64,000 nucleotides of DNA from Cladopsammia gracilis (GCA_022457155.1 JAJGOT010000163.1:258501-322500), one strand, 5' to 3'. Positions 33,950 to 42,605 are shown, numbered from the stretch's first letter. Notes: generated by a model from the letters alone, not told the origin. Translations and numbers: made by a program.

Positions 33950-35084
33950 ATGATGACGACAACACAAGTGTTCTTGAACTTTCTCAAATCGAGGAACACT
34001 GGTCTGAAACAAAAGAGCGCCGACTGGGTGAGTTATCGACAAAATACTCTTGGGGCCTCCGAAATTGCAGCCTTGATCGGAGTTTCGCCGTTTGAAACAC
34101 CACAGAGCTTGCTTTTAAAGAAATTACAGCCAGCCGACATGCACAGCAATACGGCCTGTACCTGGGGCAATCTGTTCGAACCGATCGCTCGCAAATGCTT
34201 TGAACAGAAGCACTCTGCTAGAATTTTTTCCCATTCTATATCCCTCAATCTGGCAACAGATCACTCATTATATAGAAAGATTATATGTAGCCCTGACGGC
34301 TATTATGTAGACAAAGAAAAACAATGTAATTCTTTTGGAGTTCAAATGTCCTTTCAAGCGGAAAATAGCTATGACTCGAGTTCCTAGTTATTATACACCC
34401 CAGATACAAACGGGCCTTTATTTTAGCGGATCTATGGTTAATAAAGCCCTTTTCATTGATTCTTACTTCAGAATGTGTTCTATAAACCAGATAGAGCCAA
34501 GTTCGAATCATAATAATCTTTTAAACGGCGGAAATATTTACCAGACAAAAGATCACACAGCGCTTGCCTGGGGCATATGTTATCTGTTTTCAAAACAAAA
34601 GTTTACACGCAAGCAAACTAAAATGATTGATATTGGTTCTCTTAAACAAACTCAGACATTTGAGCAAATAATGACTTCAATAGCCGAGAAAGACCTATGG
34701 TGTTCTTACGGCCCGGTCAGAATGTCGTTCAGCAAAGAATACATAGATGAAGAGTATTTGCGTTACTTCAGAATGAAAAAGGCTTTCCTTGCTCCAGATG
34801 AGGGGCCGAAGCCGGTTGCTTTCTTTTCATGGAAATTGTTGAAAGTCACAGAGCTTGAAATTGTCAAGCATGAGGGATTTTTGAACAGTATTCAACCGAA
34901 GGTCGAACAATTTCACGAGAACTTGGCAAGGCTTCGCAGAAAAATACATGAAAATTTATCAAATCAAAAACACCTTGAGAAAACCATACCTGGTGAAACT
35001 TTTGAAGACAACATCGGCGATGACAGTGCTATGTTAGAAGCCTTTCTTATTGAGAAAGCGGAGGCGCTTACTCCAGATCTTTGA
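33950..35084 (+). pseudogene. YqaJ-type exonuclease, frameshifted
   Basis: A lambda-exonuclease/YqaJ-like recombination nuclease split over two frames. The first (33950-34387) carries the family start WVSYRQNTLGASEIAALIG, then NLFEPIARKCFE and the metal-binding SPDGYY. The second (open to 35084) begins with the catalytic E-x-K box in EFKCPFKRK and continues through YTPQIQTGLYFSGS. In intact relatives the Asp and the E-x-K pair are in one frame, so a single frameshift between about 34310 and 34337 breaks this copy between the catalytic residues. The second frame keeps about 248 more codons with no stop. Such nucleases process DNA ends in phage and large DNA viruses. The start is set by the early promoter just upstream. 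Confidence 0.8.
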
Positions 35085-35726
35085 AAGCGTTGCTCCACAA
35101 ACGGTCGTTTTTAATTATCATATTGTTCGACATCTGTTGTCTAAGGCAATTTACAATCGCTCGTTGTGGGTCTTCAAGCGGCATTGTAATGTCCAGGATT
35201 TTGTAGATCACAAACGTATAAGAAATTCTCGGAAGCCGAGCTTGTATATGTTTGAAAATACGTTTCACCTCATTTATTTGTCGATAGACAATCCAATCCT
35301 TTTGTTAATTCGTGTTAAAGCGTACCCAAACGCATAACACCGTGCCGACTGCCTTTGTCTTGGTTTGTACAAAATGTTTTGATCCGTATATGCCGGAGCA
35401 TAATCCTCTAGCACTTCCACACGACCGCATTTTTTGCAATAAAGTTCACAAGAATCGCTTGATTGCAAAAATGAGCCACCACAATCATAACAAGCCCTCT
35501 TGTACAATCTTCGGGTCCAACGTTCACGCTGCAAGGCGTTATAATGTTCTTGTAGATATTGTTTCCCCATCTCTGCCAACCCCATATCTTCGTAGATATG
35601 GCAAAGTTTTTCCGGCAGACCCAAGCGGTGTATTTCTTTCCTATAATCACCACCATATAGCGAGCGAAGGATGGCAAAATTGTGTTGTTTGTCAAGTTCA
35701 CTGAGCCGTGCGGTGAAGTCAGTCAT
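35068..35726 (-). pseudogene. Zinc-ribbon protein, VLTF3-like candidate, frameshifted
   Basis: The ATG at 35726 opens about 150 codons on the - strand to a stop at 35274. Seen: a helical N-terminus, then CYDCGGSFLQSSDSCELYCKK (start) and CGRVEVLEDYAP, a four-Cys zinc ribbon, followed by a Tyr/Arg-rich segment. Protein-like sequence goes on in another frame down to 35068, so a frameshift near 35295-35320 is likely. A zinc ribbon followed by a helical C-terminal domain recalls poxvirus late transcription factor 3 (VLTF3) and TFIIB-like proteins; that assignment is tentative. It has an early-type promoter. The longer frame up to 35816 includes the promoter and is not used. Confidence 0.6.
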
Positions 35727-35766
35727 GCTTATACAATACAATACAATTATTTTTTCAATTTGGCGA
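35727..35766 (-). promoter_or_regulatory. Early-type promoter, third gene
   Basis: On the - strand: CGCCAAATTGAAAAAATAATTG (first 20 nt shown as CGCCAAATTGAAAAAATAAT), then TTGTATAAGC directly before the ATG at 35726. Same order and spacing as the early promoters at both element ends. Confidence 0.6.
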
Positions 35767-35889
35767 TCGTGACTTCCGGTATTTATTATGTAAAGCCTAT
35801 ATTTAGAAAAATACAACTTTTCGGTTATATTTGCGCATGCGTAGTTCTTTATGAGTTACCACATGTGAAAGCACGGCAACACGGTCGAA

Positions 35890-36230
35890 TATAAAAGACC
35901 TGTTCGCACCATATATTATAGTAAGTCTGTAATTCGGTATAGCTCAGGGAGGTGTGGCTGGCCCCCACTGAATCCTGCTTACGGCTAATGCGATGTCAGA
36001 CCAGGGGTAGTGGGGTTGCTGCGTCAGTTAGTGACCCCCTGGTGAACCAGCCCCGGCCCAACTGATACAGGGGGGTGCTTGAACAGAGATCTCCTAGGAG
36101 AACTCAACCTCGCTCCCAGAGGCTAAATGGGAAACGACAACTCCTTTGTCAGGGAGTTAAGTCCTAGCCTAGGCTAGGCAAAACGAAACAGCCACCAGAG
36201 CACCCCCTGACGAGGGTTTTGTCCCTTTTT
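35890..36230 (+). ncRNA. Candidate structured non-coding RNA
   Basis: A GC-rich, coding-free block. A TATAAAAG box at 35890-35897 would place a start near 35920. The following 290 nt can pair in many places: ACCAGGGG (36000) with CCCCTGGT (36036), GGCTGG (35956) with CCAGCC (36047), CAGGGGGGTGCT (36068) with AGCACCCCCTG (36199), hairpin AACTCC/GGAGTT (36139/36153), and perfect palindromes TCTCCTAGGAGA (36090) and CCTAGCCTAGGCTAGG (36163). A T5 run at 36226-36230 could terminate Pol III. A tRNA-like A box (TAGCTCAGGGAGG) lies at 35938, but no clear B box. It could instead be an inserted SINE or a replication or packaging structure. Confidence 0.45.
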
Positions 36231-36235
36231 GTTAT

Positions 36236-36306
36236 GTGTCACGCAATGTCACGCGTGACAGTCACGCGCAATGTCACGTCATGTGTCACGCTTTGTCACG
36301 CAATTG
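36236..36306. repeat. GTCACGC repeat cluster
   Basis: Six copies of GTCACG(C) in about 70 bp, most as TGTCACGC, with one inverted GCGTGAC, ending CAATTGCG. Irregular spacing suggests a binding-site cluster or origin-like element rather than a satellite. Confidence 0.6.
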
Positions 36307-36340
36307 CGTTCTTTTGTTAGATAAAGCGAGAAACCCGAAT

Positions 36341-37021
36341 TTAGTCTTTCAAATCTGACTTGGACACAGCGGTAAGACGATTGAGTTTTTTTTGAATCTT
36401 TTCTTGTTCTTCCTTGCGGATTTCTTTTCTGATCTTGTCAAGATCTGGCGTTTGAGTTTGAGTTTGTTTGTTTTGTGAGGGTTTTGCTTCACCAGAGCGT
36501 ATTTCGTTCTTAAGTTCATAATAGCTCTCAACTTCACGGAGGATTATTTTGAATTCTGAATCGCTGATACGCTTGTCAGTTAGAGCTTTTGAAACCAGCT
36601 CAAAGACAGAGTTTCGTTTTGCAAGGGCGAGTGTGTATATTTTCTCGTGTTTAGTAATTTTTCTCTGAAGCCGCCTGTTAAGCATAGTTAGGCTGGCCGC
36701 TGAAAAACCTGTAATAGCTGCCACGCCGGCAATAACCGGGCTGGCGATGAGCCCAACTCCGCTCAGAGCTGTGGCGATTGTGGCTGTAGACAAGCCTGTA
36801 GAAATAAAACCAAAACTTACTGCTGTTCCGTGAACAATTGTATGTGTTCGCTTGTATTTCTTAGCAACTTGTCTGTAATGATTCGCCTCCGACTCAAGCT
36901 CCTTTTGCAAGTCAGAGATTTTTTTGAGTCTGAAGCCTTCACCGTTGGATAAGTCTGGGTAAAGAGATGGAGTTTCGCTGTATTCAGGAGCTGATGGCAA
37001 CACGTTAGTCGAGCTCATCAT
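36341..37021 (-). CDS. Membrane protein with central hydrophobic hairpin, unassigned
   Basis: 226 residues, intact, starting at the ATGATG that follows a late TATATATACCCCCTG box. Layout: a Ser/Pro-rich head (residues 1-30), an amphipathic helix, a long hydrophobic stretch of about 50 residues (about 67-115) rich in Gly/Ala/Ser (GTAVSFGFISTGLSTA, LSGVGLIASPVIAGVAAITG) able to span a membrane twice, then a basic helix KITKHEKIYTLALAKR, the block RISDSEFKIILREVESYY and a charged coiled-coil tail. From memory, proteins with this hairpin plus the DSEFKxIxREVE block recur in cnidarian and other invertebrate annotations; no function is known to me. A virion membrane or internal capsid protein is possible. 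Confidence 0.7.
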   Translation of the reverse strand: MMSSTNVLPSAPEYSETPSLYPDLSNGEGFRLKKISDLQKELESEANHYRQVAKKYKRTHTIVHGTAVSFGFISTGLSTATIATALSGVGLIASPVIAGVAAITGFSAASLTMLNRRLQRKITKHEKIYTLALAKRNSVFELVSKALTDKRISDSEFKIILREVESYYELKNEIRSGEAKPSQNKQTQTQTPDLDKIRKEIRKEEQEKIQKKLNRLTAVSKSDLKD

Positions 37022-37047
37022 CAGGGGGTATATATATAATATATTTT
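37022..37047 (-). promoter_or_regulatory. Late-type promoter
   Basis: On the - strand TATTATATATATACCCCCTG directly precedes the ATGATG at 37021. Confidence 0.6.
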
Positions 37048-37716
37048 TTAATTGATCTCAAGTTCAAATTCAAGGGGCATGTTATTGAAGTCAAAAAGGG
37101 CATTGTGTTCATCCCTTACAGACAGTGTTATGCTGTTTACATAATCACCAGACGAGACGTCACGCATGTTCTGCTGTGTTGATTCATAGAAAACTTTCTC
37201 ATATGGCTCACCTCGAAGATCAAATTTAGCCAATACAGTCGAAGGCTTACCGTTGAACAGGTTCTGTTCTTTATCAACCAGATCGCAGTGGATAAAGTAA
37301 GTGCTTGGTGATGTTAATCCTTTGACGTATGTTACTAGAAACAATACAGCTCTTATGCCAAGTAAATTTGCCAGATTGTCACTAAACTTTACATTACTTC
37401 CATTGTGAATGACCATCGCGCCGACTGGTGTATTTATAGTAGTTGATAATTGTAATTTTATTCTATGTTGGGTGGATAAGTCGTTAAATTGTTTCGCTAG
37501 ACTATCAATGGTGTAATGCCCTTGAAGTAATGTCACGTTTGGAGTTGATCCATTGGAGCTATCTATTGTTGTTGAAATAGTTGCATTTTCTTTCAAATTA
37601 TGCCACGAGTTGTAAAATGAACAAGAAACAAGTCTTATGTAACTCGGTTTCTGAAGCGGGTGGTCGAAGTAGATGGTGTGAGGGTTCGAAGGTGCGACGA
37701 TTGTTAACACAACCAT
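37048..37716 (-). CDS. Candidate beta-rich minor capsid/penton-like protein
   Basis: 222 residues, intact. It is predominantly beta-strand in pattern, without membrane segments: LTIVAPSNPHTIYFDHPL, RLVSCSFYNSWHNL, LLQGHYTIDSLAKQFN, AKFDLRGEPYEKVFYES and the C-terminal VRDEHNALFDFNNMPLEFEL. The length and strand density fit a single jelly-roll, the fold of Polinton penton (minor capsid) proteins, but no diagnostic residue proves it. The block GHYTIDSL followed by a conserved LLGI and the PLEFELEI end recur, as far as I remember, in hypothetical proteins of invertebrate elements. It is transcribed divergently from the 617-residue protein through a shared AT-rich promoter. It lies beside other structural candidates. 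Confidence 0.6.
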   Translation of the reverse strand: MVVLTIVAPSNPHTIYFDHPLQKPSYIRLVSCSFYNSWHNLKENATISTTIDSSNGSTPNVTLLQGHYTIDSLAKQFNDLSTQHRIKLQLSTTINTPVGAMVIHNGSNVKFSDNLANLLGIRAVLFLVTYVKGLTSPSTYFIHCDLVDKEQNLFNGKPSTVLAKFDLRGEPYEKVFYESTQQNMRDVSSGDYVNSITLSVRDEHNALFDFNNMPLEFELEIN

Positions 37717-37764
37717 TGTGTATATAAATATATATATTTAAATTTAAAATATATATATTCAATC
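37717..37764. promoter_or_regulatory. Divergent late promoter
   Basis: A 48-bp pure AT-rich interval containing TATATAAATATATATA and AAAATATATATATTC, serving genes on both strands. Confidence 0.6.
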
Positions 37765-39618
37765 ATGTTTGGCAGACGCCCTGGTGGTTTTAATCCTGGT
37801 TCAAATCTCGGTCTAGACATTGGCGGCCACGATTACGGACCTCCGCCCCCGTTTTTTCCTCGTCCCCAAAATCCCCTCTATCCCCAACAGAGCAGGTATG
37901 TTAGCAAAAAACAGCCAACACCACCCACAGTAAATCCGCAACTTGCTTGGCTGAGTTCTCCGGAGGCTGAAAAACTCTCTACAGCCGCCAAGGCTAAGGC
38001 TATTTCAGACTTCAAAAGGCGTTTCCCGCACGCTGATATGTCAAGATTTACAACAGAAGTTTCTTTCGACGAAAAGCACAAAGCCTCAGCAGTAGTTCTT
38101 TTCTCAGAGGGGCATGGCTCCTGGGCTATGCCTTCATACATACCGCACAAGAATTGGACACAAGCCCTGAAAGACGCCCTTGGCTTAGAGTATATTGGCG
38201 GTTTCCCCTATCAGTTAACGTTAAACCGAAACACACAAAAACCAATCCCGGCTGTTGAATTCGCCACCTCAATCGATAAAGACATGATGATTGGCTCTGT
38301 CTTGAACGATGAAGCGCAAAAGATCTATGTCACGCCAACTGATTATTTCACAACGAAATACAGGAACATTTTCAGAGACACACAAATTTCGTTCACAACC
38401 GCGAAATATGGGAGAAAGTGGCTCGGCGGCCCGCATATGAGTTTCTGGCCACAGCAACTAAACTTTGCTCTGTGGTGTGCAACAACCGGCTGCGGGATCT
38501 CGCGTGACCTTCTGTTTGATAAGAACTCGACTCTCTCCCTAACCCCGCAGCTCCGGTCATTTTACAGGTTTCACGTTTATTTCACAACAAGGCGAATTCT
38601 TTACAAAATGGGTGGGGAACAGAGTGTGAGTGCTTTGCCAGACGACCCCACATTCAACCAGAAAGACAACAAGTTCAACATCGACGCATACAAGAGGATT
38701 TGCCAAGAGTTCGGTGTCGACCCCAATGCTGACTTCCGTTTCACATACGGCAAAAATCACGGTCTTGGCAATGTGTACATTTGGGTTGCATATGATGGGC
38801 CCAGTTCTACTGATTACGACTATCCTGATCCCGATCTAGCCCTGTTTGATGACGAGCGTGTCACAGACAGAAAAGACCCAAACTATCGAGCAAACGGCAT
38901 ATACTTCGTTCGTAATGACCAGGGCGCTGTTAGTCAGTTCGAGCACTTTGTGCCGAATTATGCACAAGGGCTAACACAGCCAGGGCTCGCGCGTATGAAT
39001 CAGTCAATCGAGGCCTTTGTGTATTGCATTCTGGGTGCACAAGCAAACACTCGCAGCAGCATCATTGGAAGAGGAGGCCGGGCGTTCGAAACGCAGAGAG
39101 TATTCCTCACCCATCTAGAGGAGGCTATAATACTGAACGACATCGCAACAAGCGTACAGCGATATCAACTTGCCATCCAAGCAACGAAAGTGCGCTTAGA
39201 CTTTGCGACAGCGCCCGGAAGTTGGCTCATGCCATCACGCATGATTATCAACACAGAGAGCGTGGTTGGGTACAACAACAATCTCAAGGAGGCAACGCAA
39301 GGTATGAAGCTGGGTGTGAACAACGATGTTAACCTGGGTACAAAAAAAGCCTCCCTTCGCCACATGGATGGGGGACCAACAAAAATAAACCCACCAAACA
39401 GTCATCCATCAAACCCGATACATAAACAGGCCACACAGGCACAGGGTATAGCGCCAAAACCAAAGGTCACACCCACACCACAACCAGCCCCCACACCAAC
39501 ACCAACACCAACACCACTCCCAACGCAAGAGACTAAGATCGAGCCGCATCACGTAAACAAGGCGCTCATTGGTGTGGGCGCGCTTGCTTTAGCGGGCTTT
39601 CTTGCCTGGATGAGATAA
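37765..39618 (+). CDS. Large tail-anchored protein, unassigned
   Basis: 617 residues, intact. Layout: Gly/Pro-rich head (1-45), a large globular part (about 60-490) with blocks such as DFKRRFPHADMSRFTTEVSF, GGPHMSFWPQQLNFALWC, LARMNQSIEAFVYCILGAQ and APGSWLMPSRMIINTESVVG, then a Pro/Thr-rich stalk with TPTP repeats (about 550-590) and a C-terminal membrane anchor LIGVGALALAGFLAWM. A globular head on a Pro-rich stalk with a tail anchor suggests a surface or fibre-like virion component, but this is inference. I recall very similar blocks in uncharacterised cnidarian proteins. Its stop codon abuts that of the opposing gene. Confidence 0.7.
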   Translation: MFGRRPGGFNPGSNLGLDIGGHDYGPPPPFFPRPQNPLYPQQSRYVSKKQPTPPTVNPQLAWLSSPEAEKLSTAAKAKAISDFKRRFPHADMSRFTTEVSFDEKHKASAVVLFSEGHGSWAMPSYIPHKNWTQALKDALGLEYIGGFPYQLTLNRNTQKPIPAVEFATSIDKDMMIGSVLNDEAQKIYVTPTDYFTTKYRNIFRDTQISFTTAKYGRKWLGGPHMSFWPQQLNFALWCATTGCGISRDLLFDKNSTLSLTPQLRSFYRFHVYFTTRRILYKMGGEQSVSALPDDPTFNQKDNKFNIDAYKRICQEFGVDPNADFRFTYGKNHGLGNVYIWVAYDGPSSTDYDYPDPDLALFDDERVTDRKDPNYRANGIYFVRNDQGAVSQFEHFVPNYAQGLTQPGLARMNQSIEAFVYCILGAQANTRSSIIGRGGRAFETQRVFLTHLEEAIILNDIATSVQRYQLAIQATKVRLDFATAPGSWLMPSRMIINTESVVGYNNNLKEATQGMKLGVNNDVNLGTKKASLRHMDGGPTKINPPNSHPSNPIHKQATQAQGIAPKPKVTPTPQPAPTPTPTPTPLPTQETKIEPHHVNKALIGVGALALAGFLAWMR

Positions 39619-39624
39619 TTATCT
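39611..39624. other. Palindrome joining two convergent stop codons
   Basis: GAGATAATTATCTC is a perfect 14-bp palindrome centred between 39618 and 39619. The TAA stops of both convergent genes lie back to back in it with no intergenic base. Confidence 0.9.
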
Positions 39625-41094
39625 CCTGCGCTTGGTGATCCTTTCAATCATAAAGCCTACAACGGCAAGGATGAGCAGCCAGGCGTGTTCACCAAGAAAG
39701 GAGATGACCGACCCAGCAGCTTTGAAGATAAAACTCACAATTGACCCAATCAAGCCAGGCAGGGCGTTGGCTGCCTTTTTGCCAAGCTCTTTAAGCCCAT
39801 TTCCAATAGCCTTGGTGGCCTTTGCCAGGCCATTCAAGGTGGCGAGTACCACAGCGCTGATGGTGATGCCAGCTGCCAGAACAATCGCTTGCAGGGTCCA
39901 TCCGTATTTCTTGAAGATTTCCCTAACCCGCTCTCTCAAAGAAATTCCCCTTTCACGCACCTCAATTTCTGTGTTGACCCTTGCTAGCTCTTCTTCACGT
40001 TCAGCAACCCGGGCTTCCGCGGCTTCTCTTTCAGAGGGAGAAGTGTTCTCATCCTCTATGACGCGCTTGTCTTCAGCGTTCTGCCGTTCAAGCTCTTCTT
40101 TGTTCTGTTTCAGTTCGTCCAGTGGTTTCACAGCGTCCTTTCTTGCTCTAAGTTCTTCTAAGCGTCTTTCTAACCCCCTATTGTCAAGCATGAGTTTGTC
40201 GATGTCTTTTTTTAGTTTGTCTGCTTGTTGAGCAGCTTTTTGCCTCTTGTCCAGTTCTTTTCGTTTAGCTTGATGCTCAGCTTCATGAGCTCTCTTTTCA
40301 TTTTTTAGTCTTTGTATTGCCTCCTTATCCAGCGGCCCATGTGCATCTTCCAGTTCCTGAATCTGGTCATCATCCTCTTTGACTTGGTTTCTGAGGGCAT
40401 CTATGTCGCGGCGAAGTTTTTGTTCATCCGCAGCCGCTTGTTGTTCTGCTTGTTGTTTTTGTTTTTGTTTTGTTTCAACTTCTTTTCGATTTGCTTCAAG
40501 TGTAGCATTTGTTTCATTGATCTCTTCAGTCACAGACTTTCCGAGAGCAGCTTTGATCTCTTTGGGAAGAGAAGCGTTGAGAGTCTTTTCGGAAGCCCCA
40601 CGGCTTCTTGTGTAAAGAGGATACCATTTGTCTCTTGTATGATATTTTACCTCGAGGATGGCCCCACCTGATCTTGGTTTCGGCTCGTACCGAAAATTAA
40701 GTTGATTTCTGTCTGCGCTGGTAAACTCGTTCTTAACCTCGGCAAAGGCCATATCATTCATTGTTATCAATCGCCGGCCTTGAGTATCTCCTGTAATGAA
40801 AGAGGTTTCTTCAGTGTGGGAGCCTTGTTGTTCTGGGGGCAACCTTGTTCTTTGGATCATAGGCACTTGTTCACCACCATGAGATGGGGTTGATGACGCC
40901 CCTGGTTCAAAAGGTTGCGTGGTGTCTTGGCCATGTTCCCATCGACTGAATTCTTCATCTGTCATTGGTTTATTCAACCAATTTTCAAGAGCAGCATCAG
41001 CATCCTCATCAGCATCCTCGTCATCACCTGTGTCTGGGAAGAGAGGGTCTGTGTCCTTTGCCTCGTCAGGTATATCATATCCGCCTTCTGCCAT
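39619..41094 (-). CDS. Acidic coiled-coil protein with C-terminal membrane segments
   Basis: 491 residues from the ATG at 41094 (MAEGG); a longer frame to 41163 would overlap the capsid gene and its promoter and is rejected. Layout: very acidic head (DTGDDEDADEDADAALE), a linker, a long coiled coil (about 185-400) rich in Glu/Lys/Gln, then a basic amphipathic helix REIFKKYGW and two or three hydrophobic segments (about 410-435 and 450-485: IVLAAGITISAVVLATL, SFLGEHAWLLILAVVGFMIE) and the end RITKRRR. This could link a capsid or tegument to a membrane. The C-terminal block is, by memory, common in uncharacterised cnidarian proteins. It is convergent with the gene to the left and divergent from the capsid gene. 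Confidence 0.7.
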   Translation of the reverse strand: MAEGGYDIPDEAKDTDPLFPDTGDDEDADEDADAALENWLNKPMTDEEFSRWEHGQDTTQPFEPGASSTPSHGGEQVPMIQRTRLPPEQQGSHTEETSFITGDTQGRRLITMNDMAFAEVKNEFTSADRNQLNFRYEPKPRSGGAILEVKYHTRDKWYPLYTRSRGASEKTLNASLPKEIKAALGKSVTEEINETNATLEANRKEVETKQKQKQQAEQQAAADEQKLRRDIDALRNQVKEDDDQIQELEDAHGPLDKEAIQRLKNEKRAHEAEHQAKRKELDKRQKAAQQADKLKKDIDKLMLDNRGLERRLEELRARKDAVKPLDELKQNKEELERQNAEDKRVIEDENTSPSEREAAEARVAEREEELARVNTEIEVRERGISLRERVREIFKKYGWTLQAIVLAAGITISAVVLATLNGLAKATKAIGNGLKELGKKAANALPGLIGSIVSFIFKAAGSVISFLGEHAWLLILAVVGFMIERITKRRR

Positions 41095-41135
41095 GATGAT
41101 ATATAAATATAAGTTTAAAAACACAAATATATACC
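41095..41135. promoter_or_regulatory. Divergent late promoter
   Basis: The - side has TATATTTATATATCATC before the ATG at 41094; the + side has CACAAATATATACC directly before the ATG at 41136. Confidence 0.65.
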
Positions 41136-42380
41136 ATGGCTGTGCAACCGAATCTACGTCCATCTCACAGTGAAAAGACAGTGGGCGCCATGAAGGCAGA
41201 GCGAACCGTTAAGCGCATCACATTCAACCCTTCTGAGGCCAATCCTGGCGAGACACTGTACGTCTCGGTACCCAAGCTGGGCGAGCATGATGTCCTTGTG
41301 TCCGGCTCGCTTGCACTTGTGTTTAACATCAACCTAGCCGGGGGCCATGCTAACAACTTTCTCGTGCAAAATGTTTCTAGGGCCCTGGTGGACAGGTTTG
41401 TTGTAAAGTTTGGTGCCACCACCGTCGAGGACACAGTTGGGTACGACATCTATAAGATCTTCGAAGACCTATTCAAATCAACCGATGAGCGGGACAACAT
41501 GCTTATGGAGGGCATCCAGAGTGAGGATTTGTGCAAGATCCGCTCTAATGCCGGCGACAAGAAGTCTTCCGGCGTGGATGCAGAGAAGAAGCTGGAGACA
41601 ATATACAAGAATAAGTATCGCATCAAACTGGATCACCAAATCTTAACTGATCACGGAATCATGTACCCCCAGGCCCTATTCAATGATCTGGTCTTCGAAC
41701 TAACCCTAGCCCCCGCAAACCAAGTTGTCCGAGGCTCAGACACAAGCAAGCTCGTGTACAAGTTGGAAAACATCCAGCTGGAGTACGAGACAATCAGAAG
41801 TAAGGAGCTGGCTGATCAAGCAACAAGCACTTATACTAGCGGCAAGGGGTTCGCCTATGACTTCGTAATGCGAGATCGGGTGCATCCCTTCTCAAAAAGC
41901 GGGGACACTCGGATGAATCTTCGGGTAAACCCACAGCGCAGGTCTCTCAAGGGCATCCTCTTGCTGTTCATCAGCCTCTATACTGCGGGTGCAAGGGACT
42001 CTGAGAACTATTTCAATCCAGACATCACCAAAGTTAAGGTAACCGTAAATGGGGTTCCAAACAGGGTCTACAACGAGGGTATCGCCGGCACTGACATGTG
42101 GAGTGAAATCTCCCGACACTTTCACACGCGCGGCAGGCCCAACATGAACCTGACCAAATATCTCACAGACAACAAGTTTGGTCTCTGGATTGACCTGCGG
42201 TCCATGGCTGACCCAGCTCTGCACGGCAACGGCCAACGACTCGTCAACACACAGGATGGTGTGCAACTCGAGATTGAACGAAACGGCACAGGCTCGGGAA
42301 ATGCAAACTGCCACATCTTCACCATCTCAGACTCACAGTTGAACATCATTAGCAGGCAGCTGGAATCTGTACAGTACTAA
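41136..42380 (+). CDS. Candidate major capsid protein (double jelly-roll)
   Basis: 414 residues, intact. No membrane segment; alternating beta-strand patterns in two halves. First half: GETLYVSVPKLGEHDVLVSG, LALVFNINLAG, ALVDRFVVKFG and YDIYKIFEDLF; then a helical insert and LFNDLVFELTLAP; second half: YKLENIQLEYETIRS, RMNLRVNPQRRSLKGILLLF, MNLTKYLTDNKFGLWID and a final strand region. Two jelly-rolls joined by a linker, the YKLENxxLEYE strand and the position next to the packaging ATPase fit the vertical double-jelly-roll MCP of Polintons and their viral relatives, though at 414 residues it is shorter than classical Polinton hexons. Its GC content is higher than that of surrounding host DNA. 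The start follows a late promoter by two bases. Confidence 0.65.
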   Translation: MAVQPNLRPSHSEKTVGAMKAERTVKRITFNPSEANPGETLYVSVPKLGEHDVLVSGSLALVFNINLAGGHANNFLVQNVSRALVDRFVVKFGATTVEDTVGYDIYKIFEDLFKSTDERDNMLMEGIQSEDLCKIRSNAGDKKSSGVDAEKKLETIYKNKYRIKLDHQILTDHGIMYPQALFNDLVFELTLAPANQVVRGSDTSKLVYKLENIQLEYETIRSKELADQATSTYTSGKGFAYDFVMRDRVHPFSKSGDTRMNLRVNPQRRSLKGILLLFISLYTAGARDSENYFNPDITKVKVTVNGVPNRVYNEGIAGTDMWSEISRHFHTRGRPNMNLTKYLTDNKFGLWIDLRSMADPALHGNGQRLVNTQDGVQLEIERNGTGSGNANCHIFTISDSQLNIISRQLESVQY

Positions 42381-42398
42381 AATACACATATATATACC
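42381..42398 (+). promoter_or_regulatory. Late-type promoter
   Basis: AATACACATATATATACC runs directly into the ATG at 42399, starting one base after the capsid stop codon. Confidence 0.7.
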
Positions 42399-42605
42399 AT
42401 GGCTACAAGCAACATCAACTTCTATGATAAGCCGGCTCCCCTGCCATCCACCGGACCATTATCATATAATGAAATAGAAAAACTTCTGGCAAAGGCGCCC
42501 TCCCCACCGACACATGAACCAATTGTTTGCAAACCAACTAATATAGGCGTTGGCTATGGACCCAAGAAAGTTGCCATTCAATGCACTAATCGTGGGCCCC
42601 ACTAA
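42399..42605 (+). CDS. Leader frame overlapping the ATPase gene
   Basis: 68 codons, Pro-rich, opening at the ATG directly after a late promoter: MATSNINFYDKPAPLPSTG, then SYNEIEKLLAKAP. It runs out of frame over the first 50 bases of the ATPase and stops at 42605. It may be the true N-terminus of the ATPase, cut off by a one-base indel, or a separate leader peptide. The ATPase itself has no late promoter directly upstream, which favours a shared transcript. Confidence 0.5.
   Translation: MATSNINFYDKPAPLPSTGPLSYNEIEKLLAKAPSPPTHEPIVCKPTNIGVGYGPKKVAIQCTNRGPH

Noticed and set aside
35938..36230. Hammerhead ribozyme or tRNA gene
   Set aside because: CGAAAC and CTGATAC are present, but the CTGANGA core is not. 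An A-box-like start exists, but no B box and no cloverleaf.
39632..40671. Ser-rich open frames on the + strand opposite the coiled-coil gene
   Set aside because: They are antisense shadows of a Glu/Lys/Gln-rich coiled coil; no promoter of the element's type precedes them.
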